Positions 1 to 7,695 are shown, numbered from the stretch's first letter. The stretch is 12,514 nt of DNA from AG41 sp965653495 (GCA_965653495.1 CBFHAJ010000110.1:1-12514); one strand, 5' to 3'. Program-made: numbers and translations. Notes: generated by a model not told the origin, from the sequence alone.

Positions 1-1492
1 GGTGCCGCCGGGCGAGCGCAGGCACGGATCCCCGGCGCGGTGCACCGAGACGAACTACGTCAGGGTCCCGCCGGCCAGCTGCGGCAGCCTGCGTCGCGCC
101 GCCTCAGCCGCCCTGACCTTGATCGGCATCCTCTTTGTGTGGGCCCCGCTGCTCGAGGGGGGCATGATGCTCCTCTTTCTCGCGGTGTCGTCGCTCATCG
201 GCGGCCTCGTGCTCGAAGCGCTGGCCCTGTCTGCCGTGCTCTGCTTCGGTACGGTGCTCGTCGGCCTCGTGGCGGTCGGCATCGTTCCCCGTGTGCTCGC
301 CCGGTTCATCGAGCCGGATACCGTCTATCCGTTGTACGGCTTTCGCTACACCGTGCACCGCGTGATCGCGGCGCTGGGCAGAATGGAGTTCCTGCCGCTG
401 CTGTTCGGCGACAGCTCCTACATCGTCCACTACCTGGAGTGGCTCGGGGTGCGCCTGAAGCCCGTGCTGCAGACCGGATCGAATTTCGGGAGCGAAGTGA
501 AGACCTCGCACCCTGCGCTCTCCGTCATTGGTACCGGAACGATGGTCTCCGATGGGCTCGCCCTGGTGAATGACGAGGTGTCGAGCACCTCGTTCCGCGT
601 ATCCCGGGTCGCGATCGGGCCCCGCAATTTCATCGGCAACGATGTCACCTACCCCGTGGGAGGAGCCACCGGCGAGAATTGCCTGCTCGCGATCAAGGCG
701 ATGGTACCGCTCGAGGGCGCGGTCCGCGAAGGGGTGGGGCTGCTCGGCTCGCCTCCCTTCGAGATTCCGCGGTCCGTCGAGCGCGACAGCCGATTCGACC
801 ACCTGCGCACCGGAGCAGCGTTACGTCGTGGCCTGGCCGAGAAGAATCGGTTCAACCGTCACACGATGGCCATCTTCCTGTTCACGCGGTGGGTGGGCGT
901 GTTCCTGATCACCCTGGTCGATCTGACCGCGCTCCAGGTCTTCCCTGACGTCTATGCCCACACGATCATGGCGGCGTTGTTTGCGTTCAGCGCCGTCATC
1001 GCCGCGGTGTACTACGCTGTGGTCGAGGGCGCTTTCGAAGCCCTCAGCCCGCCTCCGCCGGCGATCTGCTCCATCTACGACCGCCGGTTCTGGTGGATCG
1101 AGCGGATCTGGAAGCTGCATCCGATCCACTTCTTCCACCTGTTCGACGGCACGCCGTTCAAGAACCTGCTCTGGCGCCTCATCGGAGTGCGCATCGGCCG
1201 GCGGGTGTTCGACGACGGCGTGTACATCTCCGAGCCGACCCTGACCACTATCGGAGACGAGTGTGTGTTCAATCAGCGCAGCAAGATCCAGTGCGATTCG
1301 CAGGAAGACGGAACGTACAAGTCCGGCCGCACCACGCTCGGCGCCGGCTGTACCATCGGGGTCGGCGCCTTCGTCCACTACGACGTGACGATGGGCGACG
1401 GCGCGGTTCTGGACGCCGACTCTTTCCTCATGAAAGGCGAGGACGTCCCGGCGCGCGCGCGCTGGGGCGGTAACCCGGCGAGGGACACGTGA
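1..1492 (+). CDS. Pls/PosA-type NRPS C-terminal membrane domain (5' partial)
   Basis: The frame is open from the first bases of the window and reads as coding throughout, so the start lies upstream and about 496 residues are visible. I see a hydrophobic block with two or three membrane helices (about residues 36-98), a first left-handed beta-helix/acyltransferase-like region (about 174-250, with IGPRNFIGNDVTYPVG and GLLGSPPFEIPRSVERD), two more helices (about 287-308 and 320-342), then a second such region (about 393-490, with GVRIGRRVFDDG, CDSQEDG, LGAGCTIGVGAFVHY and RWGGNPA). This matches the terminal domain known as TIGR02353, found in epsilon-poly-lysine synthetase (Pls) and PosA-like enzymes, where three tandem membrane-tethered condensing domains follow an A-T module. 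What is visible corresponds to roughly the last two of those units. Whether an A-T module precedes it cannot be seen here. Its stop overlaps the GTG start of the next gene (GTGA). Family call is strong; the product is unknown. Confidence 0.9.
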   Translation, partial: VPPGERRHGSPARCTETNYVRVPPASCGSLRRAASAALTLIGILFVWAPLLEGGMMLLFLAVSSLIGGLVLEALALSAVLCFGTVLVGLVAVGIVPRVLARFIEPDTVYPLYGFRYTVHRVIAALGRMEFLPLLFGDSSYIVHYLEWLGVRLKPVLQTGSNFGSEVKTSHPALSVIGTGTMVSDGLALVNDEVSSTSFRVSRVAIGPRNFIGNDVTYPVGGATGENCLLAIKAMVPLEGAVREGVGLLGSPPFEIPRSVERDSRFDHLRTGAALRRGLAEKNRFNRHTMAIFLFTRWVGVFLITLVDLTALQVFPDVYAHTIMAALFAFSAVIAAVYYAVVEGAFEALSPPPPAICSIYDRRFWWIERIWKLHPIHFFHLFDGTPFKNLLWRLIGVRIGRRVFDDGVYISEPTLTTIGDECVFNQRSKIQCDSQEDGTYKSGRTTLGAGCTIGVGAFVHYDVTMGDGAVLDADSFLMKGEDVPARARWGGNPARDT

Positions 1493-3309
1493 ACGGACCG
1501 ACCAGAGCGCTGCCCGACGCCCGGGCTCACCAGCTCTTCGAGCAAGGTGCGCGCGCCCACCCCGATGCCATCGCGGCCCTGCATGGCGACCGCCAGCTCA
1601 CGTACCGGGACTTGAACACCCGCGCCAACCGGCTGGCGCGTGCCCTGGTAGCGCGCGGCCTCACCCGCGAAGCGGTGGTCGGGGTGGTGACCGAGCGCAA
1701 TCTCGACTGGCTGACCGCGGTGCTCGCGATCTTCAAAGCGGGCGGCGCGTATCTCCCCATCGAGCCGCATTTTCCGGCGGAACGCATCGCGCGGATGCTG
1801 GCGCGGGCTGACTGTCGGCTCGTCCTCACCGAACGTGGCGGCGCCGCCCTCCCCGATCAGGTCGACGGCGTCTTGATCGACGCCGCTTGTGAGGAGGGCC
1901 ATCGCGACGACGATCTCGGGCTCGACGTCGCACCGAATCAGCTCGCGTACATCTATTTCACCTCCGGATCCACCGGGGAGCCCAAAGGCGCGATGTGTGA
2001 GCAGCTGGGGATGCTCAACCACCTGCTGGCGAAGATCGATGACTTGCAGATCCATGAAGGAACGGTCGTGGCCCAGACGGCGCCCCAGTGCTTCGACATC
2101 TCGCTCTGGCAGCTCGTGTCCGCGCTGCTGGTCGGCGGGCGGACGCTGCTCATCGAGCAGGAGACGATTCTCGACGCGCAGCGCTTCATCGACAAGATCG
2201 TTGCGGGCAGGGTCAACGTCATTCAGGTCGTACCGTCCTACCTCGAAGTCCTCGTGTCCTGCCTGGCGCAGCACCCGCGCGAGCTCGAGGATTTGCGCGT
2301 CGTGGTGGCCACGGGCGAGGCGCTCAAGCAGGAGCTGGTGCGGCGCTGGTTCACGGTTCAGCCCGGGATCAAGCTGGTGAACGCCTACGGGCTCACGGAG
2401 ACGTCGGACGACACCAATCACGAGATCATGGACCGAGTGCCCGACACGGAGCGCGTGCCGCTCGGTCGCCCCATCAACAACGTGTCGATCGACGTCGTGG
2501 ACGAGCAGCTCGCACCCGTGCCACTGGGCGCGGAAGGCGAGATCGTGTTTTCCGGGATTTGCGTCGGCCGGGGCTACGTCAACGATCCCGAGCGCACCGC
2601 GCGAGCCTTCCTGGCAGACCCGCATCGCCCGGGCCAGCGGTTGTACCGCAGCGGTGACTACGGCCGCTGGCTGCCCGACGGCAAACTGGAGTTCCTCGGC
2701 CGGCGGGATGCGCAGGTCAAGATCAGCGGCTTCCGCATCGAGATCGGCGAGATCGAGAACCGGCTGCTGCGGGTACCGGGGGTTCGCGAGGGAGCAGTGG
2801 TCGTCACCGAGCGCGCCGACCGCAGCAAGCAGCTCGTGGCCTTCTATGCGGGCGACCGGCCGCTGGACAGCGAGGTGATGCGGGAGCAGCTCGGCGCGTC
2901 CCTACCGACGTATATGGTGCCGGCGGCATTCCATTGGCGAGAGACTCTGCCCCTCACGGACAACGGCAAGACGGACAAGCAGGCGTTGACCGCCCTCGCG
3001 CGACAGCTCGACGTCGTCGAGCGGAGCCAGGAGGCGCCGAGCACCGCGACCGAGCGCTGGCTCGCGGGCGCGTGGGCGGAGGTGCTCGGCGTCCGCCAGG
3101 GCGAGATCGGCCGACGGGCCCACTTCTTCGACCTGGGCGGCACATCCCTGTCCGCCGTGCGGCTGGTGATCGCCCTCGGCCGCGCGGTGACCGTCAAGGA
3201 TCTCGCACGGCACCCGACGCTCGCCGATCAGGCGGCCCTGCTCGATCGCAAGAGCGCTGCCGTCCGAGCGGCTCCGGTGGCGGTCCCCAGCGGGGGCTGC
3301 GCGACATGA
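1489..3309 (+). CDS. Free-standing NRPS adenylation-thiolation (A-T) protein
   Basis: This 606-residue protein activates an amino acid as its adenylate and loads it on its own carrier domain. All adenylation core motifs are present: A1 LTYRDLN (37-43), A2 FKAGGAYLP (82-90), A3 YFTSGSTGEPKG (156-167), A4 FDIS (202-205), A5 NAYGLTE (298-304), A7 YRSGD (386-390), A8 GRRDAQVKISGFRIEIGEIE (404-423), A9 LPTYMVP (472-478) and A10 NGK with catalytic K494. The carrier domain (about 518-590) has FFDLGGTSL with phosphopantetheine Ser553. Asp203 at the usual alpha-amine-binding position indicates an alpha-amino acid substrate. My hand-aligned specificity residues read D-I-W-Q-V-T-A-D-D-K; I do not assign a substrate. 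There is no condensation or thioesterase domain, so bond formation must come from a partner, most simply the preceding membrane protein. The GTG start at 1489 overlaps the upstream stop and has GAGGGA just before it. The stop overlaps the next ATG (ATGA). Confidence 0.95.
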   Translation: MNGPTRALPDARAHQLFEQGARAHPDAIAALHGDRQLTYRDLNTRANRLARALVARGLTREAVVGVVTERNLDWLTAVLAIFKAGGAYLPIEPHFPAERIARMLARADCRLVLTERGGAALPDQVDGVLIDAACEEGHRDDDLGLDVAPNQLAYIYFTSGSTGEPKGAMCEQLGMLNHLLAKIDDLQIHEGTVVAQTAPQCFDISLWQLVSALLVGGRTLLIEQETILDAQRFIDKIVAGRVNVIQVVPSYLEVLVSCLAQHPRELEDLRVVVATGEALKQELVRRWFTVQPGIKLVNAYGLTETSDDTNHEIMDRVPDTERVPLGRPINNVSIDVVDEQLAPVPLGAEGEIVFSGICVGRGYVNDPERTARAFLADPHRPGQRLYRSGDYGRWLPDGKLEFLGRRDAQVKISGFRIEIGEIENRLLRVPGVREGAVVVTERADRSKQLVAFYAGDRPLDSEVMREQLGASLPTYMVPAAFHWRETLPLTDNGKTDKQALTALARQLDVVERSQEAPSTATERWLAGAWAEVLGVRQGEIGRRAHFFDLGGTSLSAVRLVIALGRAVTVKDLARHPTLADQAALLDRKSAAVRAAPVAVPSGGCAT

Positions 3310-4262
3310 CGCATTCCACCACGACCTCACTGCTCAACGTCGAGCTGCACCCCGGTAAGCCGCCGATCCTGCACACCGAATCGATCGGCGATGTGAGCGC
3401 CCTGCGCGACCTGGTTTCGGAGCACGGAGCACTGCTGGTACGCGGGCTCGGGCTGAGCGATACCGCTGCGGTCGAGACCGTATTTCGGCGGCTGGGCACT
3501 CTCACGTCCGAGACGGAGGCGTTCGCACCCCGACGCCGCTACGCCGCAGGCGTGTACTCGTCGTCCAAGTGGCCGCCCAATCAGCCGATGTGCATGCACC
3601 ACGAGCTCAGCTACACCCTCGAGCCCCCCAGTCTCATGCTGTTTGCTTGCCTGGCTGCGCCAACGGATGGGGGCGCGACGCCGGTTGCGGACTCGGCCAC
3701 CGTGCTCGACGCCTTGGAGGCTGACCTGGTCGAGCGGTTCGAGCGGGAGGGCTGGCTGCTGGTCCGCAACTACAACGACGAGATCGGAGCCTCGTTCGCC
3801 GAAGCGTTCGGCACCGACGACCGTGGCGCCGTGGAGCGCTACTGCCGGGCCAACGCGATCACCTTCGAGTGGCAGCCCGGGGAGGGCGGCCTGCGCACCT
3901 GGCAGCGCCGCGGAGCCGTGCTGCGCCACCCGCGCACCGGCCGGCGCTGCTGGTTCAACCAGATCGCCTTCCTCAACGAATGGACGATGGCGGCGGAGGT
4001 GCGCGAATACCTCGTGGACATCTACGGCGCGGACGGGCTGCCGTTCAATACCCGCTTCGGCAACGGTGATCCGATCGGCGCGGACGTCGTCCAGGCGATC
4101 AACGACGCGTACCAGTCACACACGCGACGCGAGCGATGGCAGGCGGGCGACCTCCTGCTGGTGGACAACGTGCGTACGGCGCACGGCCGGGAGCCGTTCG
4201 AGGGCTCCCGCGAAGTGCTCGTCGGGATGGCCGACGCCGTCAAGGTGGCCGCCGCCGGCTGA
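3306..4262 (+). CDS. SyrP-like TauD/TfdA family Fe(II)/2-oxoglutarate oxygenase
   Basis: This 318-residue protein has the facial-triad layout of the TauD/clavaminate-synthase-like oxygenases: H98-x-E100 (in MHHELSY), distal His293 (in DNVRTAHGRE) and the 2-oxoglutarate-binding Arg302 (in GSREVLVGM). A glutamate replaces the more common aspartate, as is known in amino-acid hydroxylases such as AsnO and VioC. The HGREPFEG...REVLVGM ending resembles the SyrP subgroup, whose founding member hydroxylates aspartate bound to an NRPS carrier protein. Because the gene is coupled to an A-T gene by an ATGA overlap, I infer that it hydroxylates the amino acid loaded on that carrier; action on a free amino acid or on the finished product is also possible. 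The ATG at 3306 is chosen over upstream in-frame starts because those would lie deep inside the A-T gene, and the protein from 3306 has normal family length. Its stop overlaps the following ATG (TGATG). Confidence 0.92.
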   Translation: MTHSTTTSLLNVELHPGKPPILHTESIGDVSALRDLVSEHGALLVRGLGLSDTAAVETVFRRLGTLTSETEAFAPRRRYAAGVYSSSKWPPNQPMCMHHELSYTLEPPSLMLFACLAAPTDGGATPVADSATVLDALEADLVERFEREGWLLVRNYNDEIGASFAEAFGTDDRGAVERYCRANAITFEWQPGEGGLRTWQRRGAVLRHPRTGRRCWFNQIAFLNEWTMAAEVREYLVDIYGADGLPFNTRFGNGDPIGADVVQAINDAYQSHTRRERWQAGDLLLVDNVRTAHGREPFEGSREVLVGMADAVKVAAAG

Positions 4263-5524
4263 TGACGACCGCTTCTACGCCGAGGGAGTCCGCTGCACCG
4301 CCCGCGATGGGGCCGGCGCTCGGCCGAGAGCGTATCGCGGCCATCGACATCCTGCGGGGCGCGGCGATTCTCGGAATCCTCGTCGTCAACATGGGCCTCT
4401 TCAGCATGCCCGAAGGTGTGCCCGTGCACCAGCTGTGGCCGCACGCGGTGGATGGGGCCGCGGACAAGTTGATTCTCTTCGTGGCGCAGGAAAAGTTCAA
4501 AACCCTCTTCTCGTTTCTCTTTGGTCTGAGCCTGGCCGTGCAGATGATGCGCGCGGAAGCGCGGGGGGCGGGGGCGCGCTTTCTGCCGCTCTACGCCCGG
4601 CGCTTGTTCGTCCTGTTCCTGATCGGGGTCGCGCATTTTCTCTTCCTGTGGGACGGCGACATCGTGCACAACTACGCGATGCTCGGGGTCGTCCTGCTGC
4701 TGTTTCGTCGCCGCTCGCCCCGTACGCTGCTGGTCGGGGCAGGCGTGTTGCTCTGCATCCCGATGTTGTTCTATGGCCTCACGACCTCCTACGCCATCAC
4801 TGGTCACGTGAGTCGACCGGCCATGAAGTGGATCGCGTACGAGAATGGAGACGCCAGTCATGAAACCAGCGAAGCCACTGCGCGCATGTATTCGCGCGGA
4901 ACCTATGCCGAGATGATCGCCTTCAGGGCGCGCGAGTTGCCCGGCGACGTGACACCCGCCAGCGACGATGCCTATGTGCTCGGCATCTTCCTGCTCGGAC
5001 TGTATGCCGGACGGCGCCGGATCTTTCATGACTGCTCTGCGCATCGCCGGTTGCTGCAGCGAGTGCAACGGTGGGGGCTGGTGATCGGCGTAGCCGGAAA
5101 CGCGGCGTTCGCGGCGGGAGGAGCCTACGATCCGGCGCCCACGTCGGTGATGCAAAATGTGGGCAGGATGTGCTTGCTCGTAGGCGCGCCGGCGCTGGGC
5201 CTTTGTTACGCGGCAACCATCGCGCTCCTCACGCAACATGAGACGTGGCGGCGCCGGTTGGCGCCCCTGGCGATGGTCGGACGTACGGCCTTCAGCAATT
5301 ATCTGCTGCAATCGCTCATCTGCACCACGCTCTTTTACAGCTATGGGCTCGACCTCTTCGGTAAGGTCAGACCATCTCTCGGCCTGCTGCTCACGACGGC
5401 CATCTTTCTCATCCAGGTCCCGTTGAGTGTCTGGTGGCTGCGGCGCTTCCAGTTCGGTCCGGTCGAATGGCTGTGGAGGTCGCTGACGTATTGGCAGCGT
5501 CAGCCCATGTGGTCTGGGCGCTGA
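4262..5524 (+). CDS. DUF418 family multi-pass inner-membrane protein
   Basis: The 420-residue product is strongly hydrophobic with many predicted membrane helices. Near the N terminus it has the RIAAIDILRGAAILGILVVNM segment (about residues 24-44), and its C-terminal half carries the DUF418 hallmarks GRTAFSNYLLQS followed by a GPVEWLWRSLTYW ending. This is the YeiB-like family of unknown biochemical function, distantly like membrane acyltransferases and often found beside biosynthesis or transport genes. The ATG overlaps the oxygenase stop by one base (TGATG), so co-translation is likely. In this operon it could help export, anchor or acylate the peptide product, which is inference from position alone. 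An in-frame reading extends upstream to 4136 but lies inside the oxygenase gene and is rejected. A hairpin covers its stop codon. Confidence 0.9.
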   Translation: MTTASTPRESAAPPAMGPALGRERIAAIDILRGAAILGILVVNMGLFSMPEGVPVHQLWPHAVDGAADKLILFVAQEKFKTLFSFLFGLSLAVQMMRAEARGAGARFLPLYARRLFVLFLIGVAHFLFLWDGDIVHNYAMLGVVLLLFRRRSPRTLLVGAGVLLCIPMLFYGLTTSYAITGHVSRPAMKWIAYENGDASHETSEATARMYSRGTYAEMIAFRARELPGDVTPASDDAYVLGIFLLGLYAGRRRIFHDCSAHRRLLQRVQRWGLVIGVAGNAAFAAGGAYDPAPTSVMQNVGRMCLLVGAPALGLCYAATIALLTQHETWRRRLAPLAMVGRTAFSNYLLQSLICTTLFYSYGLDLFGKVRPSLGLLLTTAIFLIQVPLSVWWLRRFQFGPVEWLWRSLTYWQRQPMWSGR

Positions 5525-5526
5525 CG
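5498..5526 (+). terminator. Hairpin over the end of the NRPS operon, possible terminator
   Basis: CGTCAGC (5498-5504) can pair with GCTGACG (5520-5526), seven base pairs with a 15-base loop that may pair further through CC/GG. It spans the stop codon of the DUF418 gene and lies between convergent genes. No T-run follows, so it is at best an atypical terminator. Confidence 0.3.
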
Positions 5527-5554
5527 GACAGTACGGTTACCGCAACGAAACGAC

Positions 5555-6073
5555 TTACGCTTTGCGGAAGTAATCCCAATGCTCGGGCCACCAGAGCGCA
5601 CCGCCAAAGAAGGCCGAGGCCTCCCAGTCCTTTACGAGGTAGCTCACCTTGCGGATGAGCTGGGTCGTTTCACTGGGTATGGGGACGGTGTCGAGCGGGA
5701 ATACGGCGCCGGCGCGCAGTTTCTTTGCGGCCTCGGCCGGCAGCGCGAGCACTTCCTGGAACGTGAAGAGCACGGGGTTGTAATTGTGCTTGAGAAAGCC
5801 CGTGACCTTGAGCACGCGGGCGATCAGCAGCTCGGGACTCGACACGAGGTACTCGAGCAGCGCGAAATCGGTCGTCGCCTGGCTGTTGGCCCGCGCGATG
5901 CGGGGCAACAGATCGGCGAGCAGATCGGCTTCCGTGACCTGCCAAGGACCATGGGTGCTGCGTGCACACCGTGCCACGGCCCCCTTCGGACCCCACAGCG
6001 CGTAGTGGCCTCGAATTCGGCCGACCAGGTCGTAGACACCGCGTTCCTGGTCGATCCGATAGAGCAGCAACAC
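5555..6073 (-). CDS. Hypothetical protein, 172 residues, unrecognised
   Basis: I do not recognise this protein. It reads as real coding sequence: residue composition is balanced, there are alternating hydrophobic and charged stretches, and the opposite strand shows only the arginine/glutamate/glutamine-rich pattern typical of an antisense shadow. It has no signal peptide or clear membrane helix. Notable stretches are HYALWGPKG near the N terminus, a helical DFALLEYLVSSPELLIARVLKV in the middle, and an aromatic-rich C terminus (FFGGALWWPEHWDYFRKA). The GTG at 6073 is favoured because GGGAGA (6078-6083 on this strand) lies four bases upstream and a TGA stop blocks the frame at about 6117. It converges with the NRPS operon, with a 30-bp gap, and diverges from the zinc-ribbon gene. 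The C-terminal tryptophans and tyrosine hint at a globular cytoplasmic protein; nothing suggests a function. Confidence 0.7.
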   Translation of the reverse strand: MLLLYRIDQERGVYDLVGRIRGHYALWGPKGAVARCARSTHGPWQVTEADLLADLLPRIARANSQATTDFALLEYLVSSPELLIARVLKVTGFLKHNYNPVLFTFQEVLALPAEAAKKLRAGAVFPLDTVPIPSETTQLIRKVSYLVKDWEASAFFGGALWWPEHWDYFRKA

Positions 6074-6226
6074 CGTGTCTCCCGTGCTCGCGACCGCACA
6101 TGCAGGTGGGAGCGGTCACAGCACGATCGGCCAGCCGCCCCGGTGATGGCGATCCCAGTATTCAGCACACGGTATGCCAACATTCGTCTCGCTCGACGAG
6201 GCGCCTGGCGCGCTTGCGCCGTCGCA

Positions 6227-6730
6227 ATGCCTCTTCACATCTGTAACGAGTCTCTGACACCGGCTCCCGGGACACCGGCGCCCGGCGCGCTGTCGTGCGG
6301 CGGACGCTTGGAGTTGACGGGCGAACCAGCAGGGGCGATCGTAGCTGATCCAATCGACAGAACGGGATCTTTGGGCGGTCAGTGGGCTCGACTGAAGACC
6401 ACCGCGGACGCGCCGTTACGGCGCGGGGCCTGGTACCAGGTCGCGGCCATCACCGGCGTGGAGGTGACCGTTACGGTCGAGGGAAAGCCGGTTGCGCTCC
6501 CGCGATCCTTCGTGCAGCTGCGCGCCTCGCCACCCCGTGAGTGGACCGTGCTGCGGCCCGAAATCGTTCCCGCGCGCACCCAGGAGATGCTGCGGAACGG
6601 CTACATGGTATGCCCGAGCTGCCGAGCGCGCGTGGTGCTGCCGCCCGCCCAGGTGCGTGAGCAGCTGTGCCCGCGCTGCGGCGGCACCTTCCTCATCGCC
6701 TGGAACGAGAAGTACCTGGGCGGGCGCTGA
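6227..6730 (+). CDS. Small protein with C-terminal zinc ribbon (start uncertain)
   Basis: The C-terminal part is clear: two CxxC knuckles (CPSC at 129-132 and CPRC at 148-151, counted from the ATG at 6227) form a rubredoxin-like zinc ribbon, followed by GGTFLIAWNEKYLGGR. Before it, a strand-rich region (about 55-105, RRGAWYQVAAITGVEVTVTVEGKPVALPRSFVQLR) looks like a small SH3-like barrel. Such zinc-ribbon proteins commonly bind nucleic acid or protein, but no specific role can be assigned. The start is not settled: codons with GC-rich third positions begin only around 6380. Alternatives to the ATG at 6227 are TTG at 6308, 6314 or 6371, and none has a convincing ribosome binding site. A 15-bp tandem repeat falls in the doubtful N-terminal part. 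The stop lies 14 bp from that of the convergent reductase gene. Confidence 0.65.
   Translation: MPLHICNESLTPAPGTPAPGALSCGGRLELTGEPAGAIVADPIDRTGSLGGQWARLKTTADAPLRRGAWYQVAAITGVEVTVTVEGKPVALPRSFVQLRASPPREWTVLRPEIVPARTQEMLRNGYMVCPSCRARVVLPPAQVREQLCPRCGGTFLIAWNEKYLGGR
6256..6285 (+). repeat. 15-bp tandem repeat, two copies
   Basis: GACACCGGCTCCCGG (6256-6270) is followed directly by GACACCGGCGCCCGG (6271-6285), with one mismatch. If the upstream ATG is used it would encode TPAPGTPAPG. It lies in the region between the divergent genes, where coding is doubtful, so it may instead be non-coding sequence. Confidence 0.8.
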
Positions 6731-6744
6731 CCGGCGCAGCCGCC

Positions 6745-7695
6745 TCAGTTCCACGCCAGCGCGCTGCGCTCCCGCCAGTACTCGGCCGACGCCTTCGTGA
6801 GCGACCACAGGCGGGCCTCGGTCTCCGCCGTCCACCGGACGTCGCCGGCGCGCAGGTTCGAGCGGAGCTGCTCGGGAGTCGCCGCCCCGCTCAAGACGAT
6901 ATCCGCCCACGGCTGCGCCAGCACGGCGGCGAGGGCGAGCGCATCGACGGAGGTGTCGAGCCGCGCCGCTTCTTCCCGCAACAGCTCGCCGGCGTGACGG
7001 TCGGTGAGCCGGCCGTTCGCGAGCGCTTCCTTCACGATCACCCGCATCCCGGCGGCGTGCGCCTCCTCGAGGGCGACGCCCGCGCCCCGCTCCAGCAGGT
7101 TCCAGGTCGCCTGCACGGCGGCGAATACCCGCTCGCCGTTGCGCGTGACGTCGAGGGCTCGCCGGAGCACATCGGCCTGCGAGGGCCCGGTGAGCGTGAG
7201 TCCAACCTTGAGCCCTCCCCCCGTTGTCCGGAGGCGCGCCAGCTCGTCGATTACGGCGGTATCGTCCAGCACGCCACTGTCCAGCGTCGCCGAGTGAATC
7301 TGATACAGTGAGAGGTGCGCGCCGAGTCGTGTGCGCGTCTCGGCGAGCTGGCGGTGCAGGGTGGCGAGCGAGTGGTCCTTCACCTCGTGCCGCTGGGCGG
7401 CGACGCGCCAGCCAGCGGTGTACGTGTACCCCCATTTCGAGGCGACGACCACGGCGCCCGGCGCGATGCCGCGCTGCGCCAGCCAGGTCGCGAGGAACTC
7501 CTCCGCCCGGCCGTAGGAGCGGGCCGCGTCGAAGTAACGCACGCCCGCGGCGTACGCGGCGTCGAGCACCGCGTGCGTCCGTCGCTCCATGGCGCCCGGG
7601 TCGTACTCCCCCGCCAGGTCGCGCGCGTGGTCGACCGTGATGTACCCGGGGCGACCGAGTGCGGCGAGTCCGAGGCCGAAGCGGTGGGCCTGCAC
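6745..7695 (-). CDS. Aldo/keto reductase family oxidoreductase
   Basis: This 316-residue protein has the length and motifs of the NAD(P)H-dependent aldo/keto reductase barrel. The catalytic tetrad is visible: Asp56 and Tyr61 (YFDAARSYG), Lys87 (ASKWGY) and His134 (YQIHSAT). The strand-8 region IVLSGAATPEQLRSNL fits the nucleotide-binding end. The family reduces aldehydes and ketones of sugars or xenobiotics; this one is closest in style to the general bacterial oxidoreductases with FDAARSYG rather than any named enzyme, so the substrate is unknown. The GTG at 7695 is preceded by AAGGG six bases upstream. It lies 24 bp downstream of the CARDB lipoprotein gene on the same strand, which may be transcribed with it, although the functions do not obviously match. 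Confidence 0.93.
   Translation of the reverse strand: MQAHRFGLGLAALGRPGYITVDHARDLAGEYDPGAMERRTHAVLDAAYAAGVRYFDAARSYGRAEEFLATWLAQRGIAPGAVVVASKWGYTYTAGWRVAAQRHEVKDHSLATLHRQLAETRTRLGAHLSLYQIHSATLDSGVLDDTAVIDELARLRTTGGGLKVGLTLTGPSQADVLRRALDVTRNGERVFAAVQATWNLLERGAGVALEEAHAAGMRVIVKEALANGRLTDRHAGELLREEAARLDTSVDALALAAVLAQPWADIVLSGAATPEQLRSNLRAGDVRWTAETEARLWSLTKASAEYWRERSALAWN

Noticed and set aside
1378..2625. Long - strand open frame of 415 codons
   Set aside because: It is antisense to the A-T gene, whose full set of adenylation motifs proves the + strand is coding; the length follows from high GC content.
4022..5311. Long - strand open frame of 429 codons
   Set aside because: It is antisense to the oxygenase and DUF418 genes and has the His/Arg/Gln-rich composition of a shadow frame.
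5579..6226. Upstream extension of the zinc-ribbon frame on the + strand
   Set aside because: It is rich in Arg, Glu and Gln and lies antisense to the better coding frame at 5555-6073, so it reads as a shadow; only the 3' part of this frame looks real.
6314..6342. TTGACG followed at 17 bases by GATCGT as a promoter for the zinc-ribbon gene
   Set aside because: The -10 match is poor, and the site would lie inside the gene if the ATG at 6227 is correct.
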